Positions 52,229 to 63,814 of a DNA stretch of 64,000 bases are shown one piece after another. The position numbers and the translations under genes were made by a program. Below the pieces are notes generated by a model. That model was not told the DNA's origin. It ran no database searches and saw only the letters and a program-made list of their open reading frames with translations. Position 1 is the stretch's first letter, and the number at the start of each line of letters is the position of its first letter. Source of the stretch: Asterias rubens (Eukaryota; Echinodermata; Asteroidea; Forcipulatida; Asteriidae); the NCBI RefSeq assembly GCF_902459465.1, contig NC_047065.1, positions 1,794,309 through 1,858,308 of the forward strand, written 5' to 3'.

Positions 52229-52390
52229 AATAGACCGATCCACTAAGCTCCGCCCTATTGCGTATTGACCAATCACAACGCAACGAAGGTCCGACAAATA
52301 AGGTCCGACATGCGTGCGCGTATCTTGGAGAGCCCCATGTGTTCTTGCTCACACGTTTGTGGTGGGCGGAGCCTACTGGATCGGTCTATT
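52229..52390. repeat. 162-bp MITE with aatagaccgatcca ends
   Basis: The first 14 bases are exactly inverted at the right end (tggatcggtctatt), and the match continues through ctccgccc/gggcggag with two mismatches, ~27 bp in all. The interior is CpG-rich and carries an inverted CCAAT-type box (gaccaatcac). Confidence 0.85.
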
Positions 52391-54330
52391 GAAAGATATT
52401 ACAAGGTGAGGTGATAATGCAATTGAAAAACAAAGATTATCGGACTTGTCCAGTTGTGAGTTTACAGGCCCAATGCTAAAATCCCTGCCTTGGGCCTGTG
52501 TTCCAGTACTAATGTTTAGCCCTTGTTATAAGTGTTTCTGCTAATGCCTATGAGTGTACATGTAGGCCTACATTTTCCATTAAGAATATATTCTTGAATC
52601 TGTCCATCCGCTTTTTTATACAGCTAATGAGGTAGATGTATTCATCGGGATTTGTTGAAGGAAGATGTGGGGGAAAAATTCACATGAAATCGTATTTTAG
52701 GAGAATACTACAGATTGATCCTCCTTATTAAACTTGTGCAGAATTTGAAGGTTGAATTCGTCAGACAAGTCCTCTGTACTGTAAGGCAAGTCACCTGAAT
52801 CTGGCCTGTTAACCTGAAAATTTAGAATGGAATGCCTGAAAAACGGTGTGCTGTGTTTGGGGGTATTTTATGTCAAAGGTTTTAGCCGAGACTAAACCAT
52901 GCCAAAACATGGCCAGCATCTGCCTGCCAGTGTTTGTACTGTCAGTACAATTGGCTTGCTATATTTCACAAGATGGAACGAAGATCTCTGCCATTTGAAC
53001 TGAATAGACCTGTATCATGCTGTCATGTTTCCTGTGTGATGTAGTAATAATGAATATGGATTATTATTTAAACTATAAGTGAGGCGAGACCATACTTTGA
53101 GAATTCAAATCCTACGTGTTAGCAGTGAGCGGGTACCACAACGATTTAAAAGATGTTAGTTTTGCATCGGGATGAATAATATGTATGCAATTACCCTTAC
53201 ACTAATGTGTATTTAAAGCTCTGTCTGTACTTTCCTGAGTTGTCTAAAAAATAATGCACGTAGGCAAATCACTTGGGTGGAATTTCAGTCTTGTATGCAG
53301 AATGTTGATCTCCAACATTAAAAGTGCTCAGTAGCTTTGGAGGAACTTTGGAGGAAAAAATTGGCATCCAGAATCACCATCTTTGTTGATTTGTTCCCAG
53401 TTGCACCATGGTTTAAAACAAACTAACTTTGTAAAATTGTACCATGGAGGAAGGTTGTACCAAATACTGGGTTATACTCCCATGCTGTGTTTACTACTGG
53501 TTCCTGCTGGTGAAATGCGTGACAAACTTATCTTAAAGTAGGTCACCCAGTAAGTACTGACAATACTGTTAGAAGTAAACTCAGATTGGTCCTCCTGATG
53601 TATTTGTCTGTCTACTACATTTTTAATCTCTTTTTGTGGTGCATTGTCTATGGTATACCCTGCAGCAAGAGAACCGAGTCTAGGTGCAGTGCCAGTATAT
53701 ACATGTACTTAACTGTAAAACCAGCAGCTCTATGATAGAACTACCCTGCATGTCACAAACTGTCACATTAGCCAAGCCATTTATTGATTTGTCACCAAGC
53801 CCTTTATACCTTTCAAGGTAACTGAGCTGTTCACAGCCCCAACAATCAAGCCCCTATGGTTGTAGGGGCTGAGAGGACCTGTTGCCATTAAATAAAAGTG
53901 AAGGAAAATGTGAGCAAACAAGCGAAATAAAATTGTGAAATTGAGGACAAGAACCTGGTGCCTGGTTTTAAGACTTGGATCCTTGGAGCAATTGCTCAGA
54001 CAGATTGGCAATGTAGTCGTCAATTTCACATCACTGCTTTCTGCAGTATTAGTGAGCAGTCATCTGTTTTTAAAGGCACTGGGGTGAATTCACAAAGAGT
54101 TACATATGAACATGTTAGGGCCATGTCACTTGGGGCAATTTACGGGCAACCAGTTCCAGGCAATCTCCAAGAAGCCAAGGCATTCCAATTTGAATTTTAA
54201 AACTTTTCATTTGTGGATCATAAGACAATGTTTTAAAATTAACTCATGTGCCACCTTAGTGATCCTGCAGCATGCACGGTAATTGGTTGCCTCACAGTTG
54301 CCTGTAAAAGTTGCCTCGTGTGACAAGGCC

Positions 54331-54459
54331 CTAAGACTAGTCTTATCTCGAGTAAGGACGAGTTACCCGTCCTAACTTAGGACTAGCCACCAGTTTTTAA
54401 TACCTCCTAGGACTACTAGTCATAAGTTGGGACTAGTCCTATTTGTGAAATCAACCCCT
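54331..54459. repeat. Palindromic repeat (ttaggactagtcctaa family)
   Basis: aagactagtcttatctcgagt, gtcctaacttaggactag and gggactagtcct. It abuts the MITE at 54,460, whose left end it has replaced. Confidence 0.75.
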
Positions 54460-54813
54460 GGACACCTTTGATAATTGTCAAAGACCAATTTTCTAACTTG
54501 CATAAAACAAATCTGTAAAAAATTAGACTCAATATTGGTCATCGTAGTTGCAAGGGAATAATAAAAGGAAAAACACCATTGTTGCACAAATTTGTGTGCT
54601 TTCAGATATCAACAAAAAAAAAGGCTTCAGGCCTGAAGTCTTTTAATATTTGAGTGAGAATTTACCTCTTTTTCAAAAACTATGTTACTTCAAAGGAGCC
54701 ATTCTCACTATGTATTATACTACCACAAGCTCTCTGATTGCTTGTTACCAAGTAAGTTTGAATGCTCACAAATTATTTTGAGTAATTACCAATAGTGTCC
54801 AGTGCCTTTAAAG
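54460..54813. repeat. TTAA-type MITE (GGACACTATTGGTAAT family), variant centre
   Basis: Right end accaatagtgtccagtgccttTAA intact. The centre carries cttcaggcctgaag in place of the usual gagacctcaaatt palindrome, as in the copy at 63,394, defining a subfamily. Confidence 0.85.
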
Positions 54814-55468
54814 GTACGTATTACATAAAAAAACTGCAATAAGCTTAATTCATGGCGACTGCTTCGTGAGAGTGCATTTGATGAAGTAGTTGTTACTACA
54901 AAAGCTCACAAAAGCAATTTTTTTATGTACATTGTGAGTAGTCTACTAAGTGCTACCAGTACCTTTCTTGTTTGATCTGTCAGGCTCACAAATCTTGCTT
55001 TTGTGTAATGGAAAAAATAATTCAACCTAAATAATAATTCTTTATCCCTGATGCAGTTATTAATTATACAAAAGAGAAAACATTATTTTCAAGTTTGGTT
55101 TCGAAATTAAGTCGGTGAAAAAGATCTGGAATTTGCTTATTTGGTTAGATTCACCAAACACCAAACCCTTCTCAGAAATGGATGGAAATTGCATCAGGGA
55201 TAATTATTAACCAAAAATAGTAAACAAAGTTAATGACCTTCTCAGAAATACACTAGACGGTCATGCATTATTTAGTTTCACTTGAAGGTTTACTTTATTA
55301 AACAAACTTTATTCATACAAAGTTTATATAATTTCATAGAATATCAAGGGGTGGGCTCTGCCCTGAAATGACATCATCACTAAGATACCAAGAAAGGAGG
55401 TAATCATGCAGTAGGGTTTCCATGGCGATGCATTTTCTGTGTAATGACAGCATCACTTGTGTTCAGTG

Positions 55469-55511
55469 GTAACCCTGGCAACGGTCTACCCACAATGGGC
55501 TATTGACGTCA
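55469..55511 (+). promoter_or_regulatory. X-box (RFX) motif next to a CRE
   Basis: GTAACCCTGGCAAC at 55,469-55,482 fits the RFX X-box consensus (GTNRCC, spacer, RGYAAC) in both half-sites. A palindromic TGACGTCA cAMP-response element lies 22 bp further on at 55,504-55,511. Both are in the inferred intron. Motif evidence only. Confidence 0.4.
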
Positions 55512-56340
55512 TACAACTCGATCTTTTCAACCTGGGTATGAAAGTTATTCATTCTTTCCCCGAATAAACGCTGGGTTGAGCAATGGATGGAAAAGAAAAC
55601 CCAGAGACAAAAAAAAAGAGAGTATGTGAATAAGTACATGTACATGTACGGCTGGCCGAGAGTTCTTGTTTGCTGGCATCATTAAAATTGGCACGTACAC
55701 ATTATGTGTACCTATTTAAAAATGACAATCAAGTGTTTCTTTATTGCCTTTGTAGTCCAAATTGATTGATCACAAACAGCTTTGGATCGTATATGAAACA
55801 AGCAGAAAAGAGACTGACTTTAGACAGGCTTGCAAGGATCAATGTTTATTGAATTGAATTGAATTGAGCTGATTTCCTCTTTTTTTAATCTCAGTTTTAC
55901 CATTCAAAATTGAAAAATACTATATGTTTTTTGTGAAGTTACAGTTGCATGCTTAGAAATGTGCTGTCAGTTTTGGGAAAAGTGAATCTCTCTCTACTTT
56001 CAAAAAGGCCAATGTCTTCTGCTGCATGGTTTCCTTTCGAAATGTTACAATTTAATTTATTAAGTTCTAACAAAAACGCCCTTTTCTCGCAGTCCTACCT
56101 TGCACAAAGTTTAATTGGCACCAACATTAGGTGGTATTGTTACACTCTGTAGGCCTACATCATTTATTGCAAAAACTGGCATGTTTGACCTGTTTACAAA
56201 ATCCATGGTAAAATTATTATAGTGATAAAAACCCACATGTAACGCGGGAGTGAATGTTTACCATGCGTACAATATGTAGGGTAATTTATTAATGAACACA
56301 TTACACCATTGAGTATTAAACATGCTATGGATGTAATGCA

Positions 56341-56716
56341 TTAAAGGCAGTGGACACTACTCTATTGGTAATTACTCAAAACAATCATTAACATAAAACC
56401 TCACTTGGTAACAAGTAATGGGGAGAGGTTGATAGTATAAAACATTGTGAGAAACGGCTCATCTGAAGTGATGTAGTTTTCGAGAAAGAAGTAATTTGAT
56501 TTTGAGACCTCAAATTTAGTATTTGAGGTCTCGAAATCAAGCATCTGAAAGCACACAACTTTGTGTGACAAGGGTGTTTCTTTCATAGTTATCTCACAAC
56601 TCCGACAACCAATCAAGCCCAAATGTTCACAGGTTTGTTATTTTATGCATATGTGGAAATACACCAAGTGAGAAGACTGGTCTTTGACAATTACCAATAT
56701 TGTCCAGTGTCTTTAA
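56341..56716. repeat. TTAA-type MITE (GGACACTATTGGTAAT family), near complete
   Basis: Left TTAA, aggcagtggacac; right gtccagtgtct, TTAA. The internal palindrome is present. The left end has a short insertion (ctctattgg). Confidence 0.92.
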
Positions 56717-56721
56717 TTGTA

Positions 56722-56875
56722 TACAGACCTTGAATTTAGTTCTTGAAGGGGCGCAGCAATTTTCCTCTGGTAAGGGACACTTCTATAAAAGGAAGCCATC
56801 AGTTTCTATTAGAACTTTGCAAAGGGCACCACAGCAATTGCTGTGGGTGTTATTTTGAGGCCTGATATATTTTTG
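56722..56875. repeat. Dispersed repeat, inverted copy of 40,500-40,680
   Basis: Shares cagcaattttcctctgg, aactttgcaaagggcacca and gaggcctg. Confidence 0.55.
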
Positions 56876-57337
56876 ATAAACTTTACTTTAAAATCCCTGT
56901 ATGGTGAAATTATACCTAAATTGTCAGCAAGCATACATTTGAATTACTAGAAGTAGGCCTATATGTTTTGGTTGTGGGTGTCTGTGGGTTATTTCTAGGC
57001 CTAATCTTATTTAGTTCAAGCATTACTTTAAAATTCCTGTATTAATGGTTAGTGTGGTAGACTACCAAAATGGCCAGCTAGTATTTCTATATTTGAACTT
57101 GAGAGCCATTGGGATATTGTTTGTAACGAGGCAGCCTTGTGCATTGTGTTTATTTATAACAGTCAAGGATGCTCCATATTTCTCTCTACTATTGTTCAAG
57201 GCACCATTTAATTGGCTCTTAGACTAGAAAAAAATCCTTTTATGATTGGAGGCTTGATGAAAAGAGATTTATTGAATGCCAATTAGAGCCAAGAGGATGA
57301 GGTGTCAGTCTGCCAAAATGAAATTTATAATTTGATT

Positions 57338-57662
57338 TTAAAGGGTTTTGATACCTTTTGTAGATCAAGTTTTTGGCCATGACATAAATCCCTACTCACT
57401 GTGAATGAAGATGGAATTATAATTTACCTGTAGAAGTTTCAGCTTAATTAGTTGTTAAGTTTTTGAGGATGAAAAAAAAAGGGAAAATCACCGAGCAATG
57501 TTTTCAGGAGGGTGTGTATGCTAGAATATTTGTTTTGCTCCTGAGGTGAATTTTTTTCTTTCTTGACATTATTTTACTCATTTCACACATACAGCACCTC
57601 AGCAAGCAATATTTTAAGGGAAGCTTTCTACCATCTTTGTCATCAATCTGTGGACATTGAGA
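57338..57662. repeat. TTAA-type MITE (AGGGTTTTGGTAC family), right end lost
   Basis: TTAA, agggttttgataccttttg at the left. The interior parallels 38,186-38,557 (gccatgacataaatccctactcac; gggaagctttc), but no right terminus follows. Confidence 0.8.
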
Positions 57663-57819
57663 AGTGTGATTTAATAAAGAAGATCCAATCAATGGTTATA
57701 ACACTTGACATTGAAAAGGTATTATGTTCAATTTCATTAAGGCGTCGTCAGAAAAGATTCTTTTACAACAGGAATTTCTGAAGAAGGAAAAATACAAGAA
57801 CCAAAAGTCAGCTCACATA

Positions 57820-58073
57820 GGCCCATTTGACAGAGCCTGTAAGCACAAAACTTGCTCAGCACAGAAAATTAATTGCTTATTTATTATAGCAGAATGAGGT
57901 TACCAGCCCAAATTACATTATAAGTTTGCATTGCTGTGGCTGGTGCTGGACTCGACTTTTGCTTAGCAAAGAAATTTTGCATTGCTGTGGCTGGTGCTGG
58001 ACTCGACTTTTGCTTAGCAAAGAAATTTGTCAAGCAGTATTTCCTGCTTAACAGCTTTATTAAATTGGGCCCT
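57820..58073. repeat. Foldback MITE (GGGCCCAATTTCAT family) with internal duplication
   Basis: Left ggcccatttgacagagcc, right taaattgggccc. A 51-bp internal segment (57,925-57,975) is repeated at once (57,976-58,026), apparently without change. Confidence 0.85.
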
Positions 58074-58512
58074 GGTCTTTTGGGTGGTTCCTTACTATAG
58101 CCAAGCAAAGTTTCTTTCTGTTAATGTGGTATGCTGAGAGCAACTTTCAAACTATACCCTGAGAACTGTATCAATTAGAATAGGAATCAATATGGCGCTA
58201 GTGTTAAGAGAGTCATTGAAGTCATTGATACGTTAAGAAGAGAATCATGGCAGTTTGATATGTCACATACGTAACCAATGCTAGAACATGACCTGTGTGG
58301 ACTATCGGATTTCAACCGGACATTGGCTTTATTTTCCTCGCGACAAAAGCAGTTAAAATCTAGGTATGAATTCTTTGGAAAGGCTGATGAGGCACCTTGA
58401 TTCTCGGTCTCTCAACTACCCCCCCCCTTCAATTCCCGGAGGAGCAACGTGTTTTGACGTCACTGGCTGCCTCGCTACCATTGTGCGGGCCTAGCGTACT
58501 GTAATTATATAT

Positions 58513-58526
58513 ATTACCATGGCAAC
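58513..58526 (+). promoter_or_regulatory. Near-consensus X-box (RFX) motif
   Basis: ATTACCATGGCAAC has a perfect right half-site and one mismatch (A for G) in the left. It lies in a GC-richer patch about 0.8 kb before the possible 59.3-59.5 kb promoter. Confidence 0.3.
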
Positions 58527-59340
58527 CTGACCTTCATTGTCCTTGATGTTTGGCGCTTGATGAAATTTCATTTTGAGCAGATCATTGAGTCGTCAGACTG
58601 TTTGGTGTCTGTGCTTTGAGGTAGCCTCAAAATATTGGCGATGATGAAAATGTGCTCGCAGCGTGATCAGCATTGGAAGCCAATTTGATTCTTAGCTTTT
58701 TAAAGAAATTAAAGGCGTGGCATGACGTCGTGACAATAGATGATTTCATGTATCGAACTGCATCAGTGCCCAAACTCAATCAATGTTTCTCAGGTTTTGC
58801 GAACTGTAATACCTTCTTTTATAAGAAATTTGTACTTCATTATTATTATTTTGATTACCAACTTGGCACCACATCCTTTACAATACTGCTTGACGTAAAG
58901 AGTGCTGTTCATTCTTGCTTAAAGGAAAGTGCACTAGCATATTGTAGTGTAAACAATTATTCTTACACATACAATGTACAATCAAGATTAGTAGTTCAAA
59001 TACAATTTGATTACAAATTTTACTCTTAAAATAAATTTTGATTTGAATCAAAAAAATCATAGTGAAAGAAAAATACACGGATGCTTTTAAATGTTTGCAC
59101 TGGGTAGACCCGTAACAGAGAGCAGTATTGTTAATGTTTTAATTCTTTATACTGCCACTATTTTTATGCAATTTTCATTACAGCATCAGTAGCCAGCAAC
59201 AAATTTTCTCCCATCATTATGCAAGTTAACAACTTGCCAACTTGACACAACAAGCAAGTCACCTGCATTAAACGATGTACAGTACACATTAATGAGGGGC
59301 CAGTCAGAAATGGATGGCGCTCAATACCTCATTAAGAGCT

Positions 59341-59547
59341 AATGACGTCAGTGTAGCTGCAGCTAGTTGTGTGTGTACACGTATTGACAACACAACTTGC
59401 TTGCGGTTCTGTACTAGCGGTTTGACTGTTGTACTGGCTGCAGCAACGCTTTGTTAAACGCACTCGAGACTGTGTAAAAAAGCAGGCAAATTTACTGTTC
59501 AAGAATACAGTGTAAGGGTAGGCAGTTGATACTAACGCGGACAAGGT
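59341..59547 (+). promoter_or_regulatory. Possible third promoter or non-coding first exon
   Basis: TGACGTCA near 59,343, a locally less AT-rich stretch (ctgcagctag, ttgcggttctg, cgcactcgag) and an aag/gtaata donor-like site near 59,547. A non-coding first exon here would let translation start at the ATG in the shared exon. Weak. Confidence 0.25.
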
Positions 59548-60799
59548 AATACATGTATTTAGCAATTGTTTATGCTGTTAAATTGTTGTTTGTAGGATGG
59601 TTGAAAGTATGTTATATTTACATTTGGTTACATTTGTACAAAGGTTTGGAACACCATCATTATGGGAATTAGTTCAATTCCTAGAAACACAGATAACTAC
59701 ATGTAGTAAACTGCATGTAACTTTGAAATGATCGCTCCGATAATAGTTGTAATGGTTCTCATCTTTTGCAAACCCTACATAATTACCTTAAATTTTATGA
59801 CAATTTTTTCAAATTTGTACAATTTCATGGCTCTGCTCGGTGTTACAGAAGCGAGGAATTTCGCACAATGTAGTCAACACTGACAATGTTGAAGAATAGG
59901 CCCTTTCAGGGATACAGCCATAGACACTGCAGAAGATGTCGATTCGTACGTTACACCTAGTACATGTACGTCTGTACCTTACAGTATTGCTTGTCTCAAG
60001 CCCCTCCTTCTCTCTTGGCGTCTGATTCAGTCTCAGACTGTTGAGGTTGTCATGTCTATAATAGTCTTGAACTGAGAGTTGGTTGTATATTAACAATGTA
60101 TACTAATAGTTGGCCTAATGTCGTGGTGATGATTACCGCAGAATTGACAGCACCATATAAAGTGTGAATAATTTGTCTGTAGGTTGCCAGTGCAGAATTC
60201 CATGAGAAGTAGCACCATAATCTTTAGCCATAAATTTTAGGCGGTGAGAGCTCTGATTATTAACTGATTAAAAAAAAAATGGAATTATGAGTACCTATTC
60301 AAACATTTTTAGGTAACCTGCCATTTATGAATGGGTATAAACGAGTGGTGGCTAGGTCTTGCAGGGTTGTGACCATGTGACACAGGATCTTGCCTACAGC
60401 TCGGCAAGTGTGCTTGGGCCATAATCGCACGATCACGAACCTGGCAGGTTTTAAACGAACATTCAAGACCTCGCCCCACCCTTTTATCCCCTTATACACG
60501 GTCTGTTGTGAGATTGTTTATTTTGACAGAAGATGGACACGCAAGTACATGTAGAATGTATAATTTATGGAGTTGTAGATGTAGCAAACCTGTAGTCATT
60601 GCTTCAACATGATCACCATATGATCATTCTGTGGGTAGTGGTTTGTGAGACTCTTTCATGACCCAATTACTGGTGTCGTGTTGCAACTGTTGTCATGGTG
60701 ATTCATGATTTCACTTTGGATTTCATGAATTATTTCATCTGTGTACAGAATTGTACACAAACAGCTTCCAAGTGACACATTTTGTTATTTGTTTAAACA

Positions 60800-60995
60800 A
60801 ACATTAAATAAAAAGAATAGTTTATTTGCTGACCCTTACACCGTTGTGTGTTTTAGCACTGTTAAGCACTCAGTTCTTTCCCCGAGTTCAGTGAAAAAAT
60901 CCACTGGCAAATCAGTCGGGTGAGATTTGAACCTATGACCCTTGCACCCCCAGAGCAGATGTTCCACCACCAGACCACCAAGCTAGCCCGGTGGC
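60800..60995 (-). repeat. SINE with tRNA-like head
   Basis: On the minus strand, ccgggctagcttggtgg (A-box region), a ggtgcaagg loop and ataggttcaaatctcac (B-box region) form the head. The body continues toward 60,800 with ttttttcactgaactcgg. Not a working tRNA. Confidence 0.55.
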
Positions 60996-61121
60996 TTAAG
61001 GCGCAATTCTTAATTGCTACCCCAATTGCTGTGGGTGCCATGGGTTAAATCAAGACTTGGCCATGCATACTACATTATAGCATGTTGTTAATAACCTTAT
61101 TTCTTTGTTGTTTGTTACAGC

Positions 61122-61509
61122 ATGGGTAACCGTCGAAGCAGCCACTCCTCAACAGAAGAGAAAGATAAGGAGAAAGAACGAGAGCATCGCTCCAGCAGTA
61201 ATGCCTCAGCCAAGACCCCCACCCAGACCCAGCAGGAGAAACGCCCCAGTACCAACCCACCCCTCGCTCCACCCCAACCAGCAGAAAGCCCACCTCATCA
61301 AGCCCCTCCTCCTTCGTCGACCCCGAAGCCGGCTCCAACGTCCTCACCAATGGCTAAACCAGCAAGTAAGACAAGTGGAGGGTCCTCATTGCCAGACTTG
61401 GTTTGCTACAGCGAGGACGTCAGGAACATGCTCCTAGGGAAGGTGTCTTCAGTGAAGTGTAAACCACAAGCAAAGATGGTGCGAGTGTTCATCAGTGCAG
61501 CGTCTATAG
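61122..61509 (+). CDS. Shared exon of a DUF4062/NACHT-WD (NWD-type) gene
   Basis: The exon opens at 61,121 after a pyrimidine-rich acceptor (tttgtttgttacag) and closes at a consensus donor (atag/gtaaga), phase 1; the gene continues beyond the window. From ATG 61,122 the peptide starts MGNRRSSHSS (Gly2 and Ser6 fit N-myristoylation, with basic residues after). A charged stretch and a Pro-rich low-complexity region (residues ~30-85) follow, then VRNMLLGKV and VRVFISAAS. The last resembles the opening strand of DUF4062, which starts NWD1/NWD2-type STAND proteins (NWD2 has VRVFISA). No NACHT or WD part lies in the window, so the family call is moderate. Upstream exons A and B both join here in frame; used alone, with a non-coding first exon, the internal ATG gives a third N-terminus. 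Confidence 0.65.
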
Positions 61510-61616
61510 GTAAGAACTTTTTGAATTTAACCTGTATCTATTTGTGAACCTAACAATGATGACTAGAATCACTACTTAACTATCATGTCTTCCTTGGATG
61601 AAAGTCCCCCAGCTAA

Positions 61617-62287
61617 CTAAATTCCTAAGTAACCTTCAACCTCAACCACCACCCAAAGTCCTCAACTATTCTCAACCGTCCCTAACCATCTTTAACCGTC
61701 CCCAACTGCCCTCAACTGTCCCAACTGTCCTCAACCATCCCAAACTGTTCCCAATCGCCTCAAACGCCACCCGCAGTCCTCAAACATCCTCAATCGCCCC
61801 AACAATCCCTGACTATCCCCAACTGTCACCAACAATCCCCAACAGTCCTCAACCGTCCCAAATTGTCACCCACAGACCCCAGCCTTCCTCAACAATTCTT
61901 AACTGTCCCCAACAGTACTTAACCGTATCAAACTGTCCCCATCCTCAACCTCCACCCAGAGTTCCCAACTGTCCTCAACCCCCCCCCCCCCCCCCGCCCC
62001 AATAATCCCCAACTGTCACCAACAACCCCAACCGTCCTCAACCTGTCATCAACCAGCACCAAAAGTCCCCAACCATCAACAGTTGCCAACCGTCCCAACT
62101 GCCTCAACTGTCACCAAGAGTCCCCATCCATCACCAACCGGCAATAGTCCCCAATTATCACCAACAGTCCCAAGTTTGCAACCATCCTCAACTGTCTCCA
62201 ACCATCACCAACAGTCCCCAACCTTCACCAACAGTCTCCACAAAAGTCCTCAAACATCTCCAAATATCCTCAACCCTTGCCAACATT
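61617..62287 (+). repeat. C-rich ~10-11-bp minisatellite in the intron
   Basis: Degenerate repeats of type tccccaac(c/t)(g/a)tcc fill about 670 bp starting 108 bp after the exon donor, interrupted by a C17-type run at 61,979-61,995. The Pro/Ser-rich frames here are by-products of the repeat, not genes. Confidence 0.85.
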
Positions 62288-62599
62288 CCCCAATACAGAA
62301 TACTTTGTAATCAAATTACATTAATGGTAATGTTCCCATGCAATTGCATTAATGAAAACAGATCTTATGCCATAGAAACTAGACCAGACGTACAGTTTTT
62401 CCTTCTAGCAATTTGACTTGATTGTTCACTGGAGACACGAGTTCCCTAGCCCACCCCCCCCCCCCCCCCCCACTTTCAAATTGTCGGTCTGGGAAAACAC
62501 ATGGTACCTTATCTAACCGCATCACATCTGCCTGCCACTGTGGTCTACGTCCAATCGCTGACTGAACTAACATTGTCTGCAGTGAGTGACTGATAACAA
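62288..62599. other. Intron sequence with a poly-C run
   Basis: Nothing recognised beyond a run of about 18 C near 62,454-62,471. Confidence 0.5.
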
Positions 62600-62783
62600 G
62601 GGCCCTATTTCATAGAGCTGCTTAAGCGGAAAATATTGCTTACAATATTTCTGCTTAGCAAAAATAAGTAGGCAACCAGTCACAAACTATGCGCATAACA
62701 TAAGACTTTAGCCGGTAACCTATTTCCAGTCAGCAAAATTGTTTGATGCTTGGTAAATTTTTTTGCTTCATGAAATTGGGCCC
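62600..62783. repeat. Foldback MITE (GGGCCCAATTTCAT family)
   Basis: gggccctatttcatagagctgcttaag at the left; cttcatgaaattgggccc at the right. Confidence 0.85.
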
Positions 62784-62930
62784 AGGGTTACCTGTCATGA
62801 CTGGCCCTCTGTCATCCTCCTTATCACCTCCCTGTGGATGTTACACATCTTGAAACATTCTTCAGTGAGGTATGGCAGTAAGAAATTACATACATCTTTT
62901 GATAATATTGTCCACACAGGCTTTCTTACA

Positions 62931-63315
62931 TTAAAGGCAGTGGACAGTATTGGTATTACTCAAAATAATTATAAGCATAAAACCTTACTTGGTAACAAGT
63001 AATGGGGAGCTGTTGATAGTAAAAAATATTGTAAGAAACGACTCCCTCTGAAGTAGCATAGTTTTCGAGAAAGAAGTAATTTTCCCTGATTTTGATTTTG
63101 AGACCGCAGAATTAGATTTTGAGGTCTCGAAATCAAGCATCTGAAAGCACACAACTTCGTGTGACAAGGGTGTTTTTTCTTTCATTATTATCTCGCAACT
63201 TCGACGACCAATTGAGCTCAAATTTTCACAGGTTTGTTATTTCATGCATATGTTGAGATACACCGAGTGAGAAGACTGGTCTTTGACAATTACCGATAGT
63301 GTCTAGTGTCTTTAA
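62931..63315. repeat. TTAA-type MITE (GGACACTATTGGTAAT family), near complete
   Basis: TTAA, aggcagtggacag at the left; gtctagtgtct, TTAA at the right; usual internal palindrome. Confidence 0.92.
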
Positions 63316-63393
63316 TCAATGTGAGTTCAGCTGTAAGTGCCCTACTTCTTCATTCAGTGTTGTAAGTAAACTGTAAGACATCAACATTAGTGA

Positions 63394-63600
63394 TTTAAAG
63401 GCACTGGACACTAGTGGTAATCACTCAAAATAATTGTTAGCATAAACACTTACTTGGTAACGAGCAATGGAGAGCTGTTGAAGTATTTATAAGACATTGG
63501 GAGAAATTGCTCCCTCTGAAATAACATAGTTTTCGAGAAAGGGGTAATTTCTCGCTCCAAAATTAAAAGATTTCATTCAGGCCTGAAGCAGATGGAAACG
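63394..63600. repeat. TTAA-type MITE, variant-centre subfamily, left half
   Basis: tttaaaggcactggacac intact, then the body to ttcaggcctgaag, as in 54,460-54,813. The right half is missing. Confidence 0.8.
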
Positions 63601-63636
63601 GACAACAAGACAAATTACAGCACCTTTAGCAATCAG

Positions 63637-63790
63637 TGTCCAATTTCAAAAAGCTGCTTTAAAAGCACAACAAGTAGCTAAGCACGGCACAATTATGCTT
63701 ACATGTTGCACAACAACGTATCCAGCCAAAATACCATTTCACATGCACCGTTTGCGGCTGGTATCCTGCTCTTTTTCGCTCACCGTGAAA
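63637..63790. repeat. Foldback MITE (GGGCCCAATTTCAT family), partial
   Basis: tgtccaatttcaaaaagctgc at the left with tagctaagcacgg just inside. The right end is not clear. Confidence 0.5.
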
Positions 63791-63814
63791 ACGTTTAAAA
63801 GCAATAGTCTCTGC

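Larger units (their letters stand above)
44344..61120 (+). other. Inferred intron before the shared NWD-type exon
   Basis: No coding exon recognised on either strand. Stretches with nothing identified include 44,344-45,125, 46,791-47,600, 48,073-48,510, 48,869-50,165, 50,204-52,228, 52,391-54,330, 54,814-55,460, 55,520-56,340, 56,876-57,337, 58,074-58,510, 58,530-59,340 and 59,550-60,800. MITEs, SINEs and candidate regulatory sites inside it are listed separately. Confidence 0.5.

Noticed and set aside
57504-57781. Short frames around the MITE at 57.3-57.7 kb
   Set aside because: Fully explained by the element; no conserved domain and no splice context.
61598-62310. Pro/Ser-rich open frames after the shared exon
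   Set aside because: They coincide with the C-rich minisatellite in the intron and lie beyond a consensus donor.
16125-63221. A recurring short protein beginning roughly MSSIGR(Q/R)SCEIIMKEK at several loci (16,125; 21,148; 45,477; 63,221 and others)
   Set aside because: Each lies inside a copy of the GGACACTATTGGTAAT MITE and differs by frameshifts. It is a shadow of the repeat, not a gene family.
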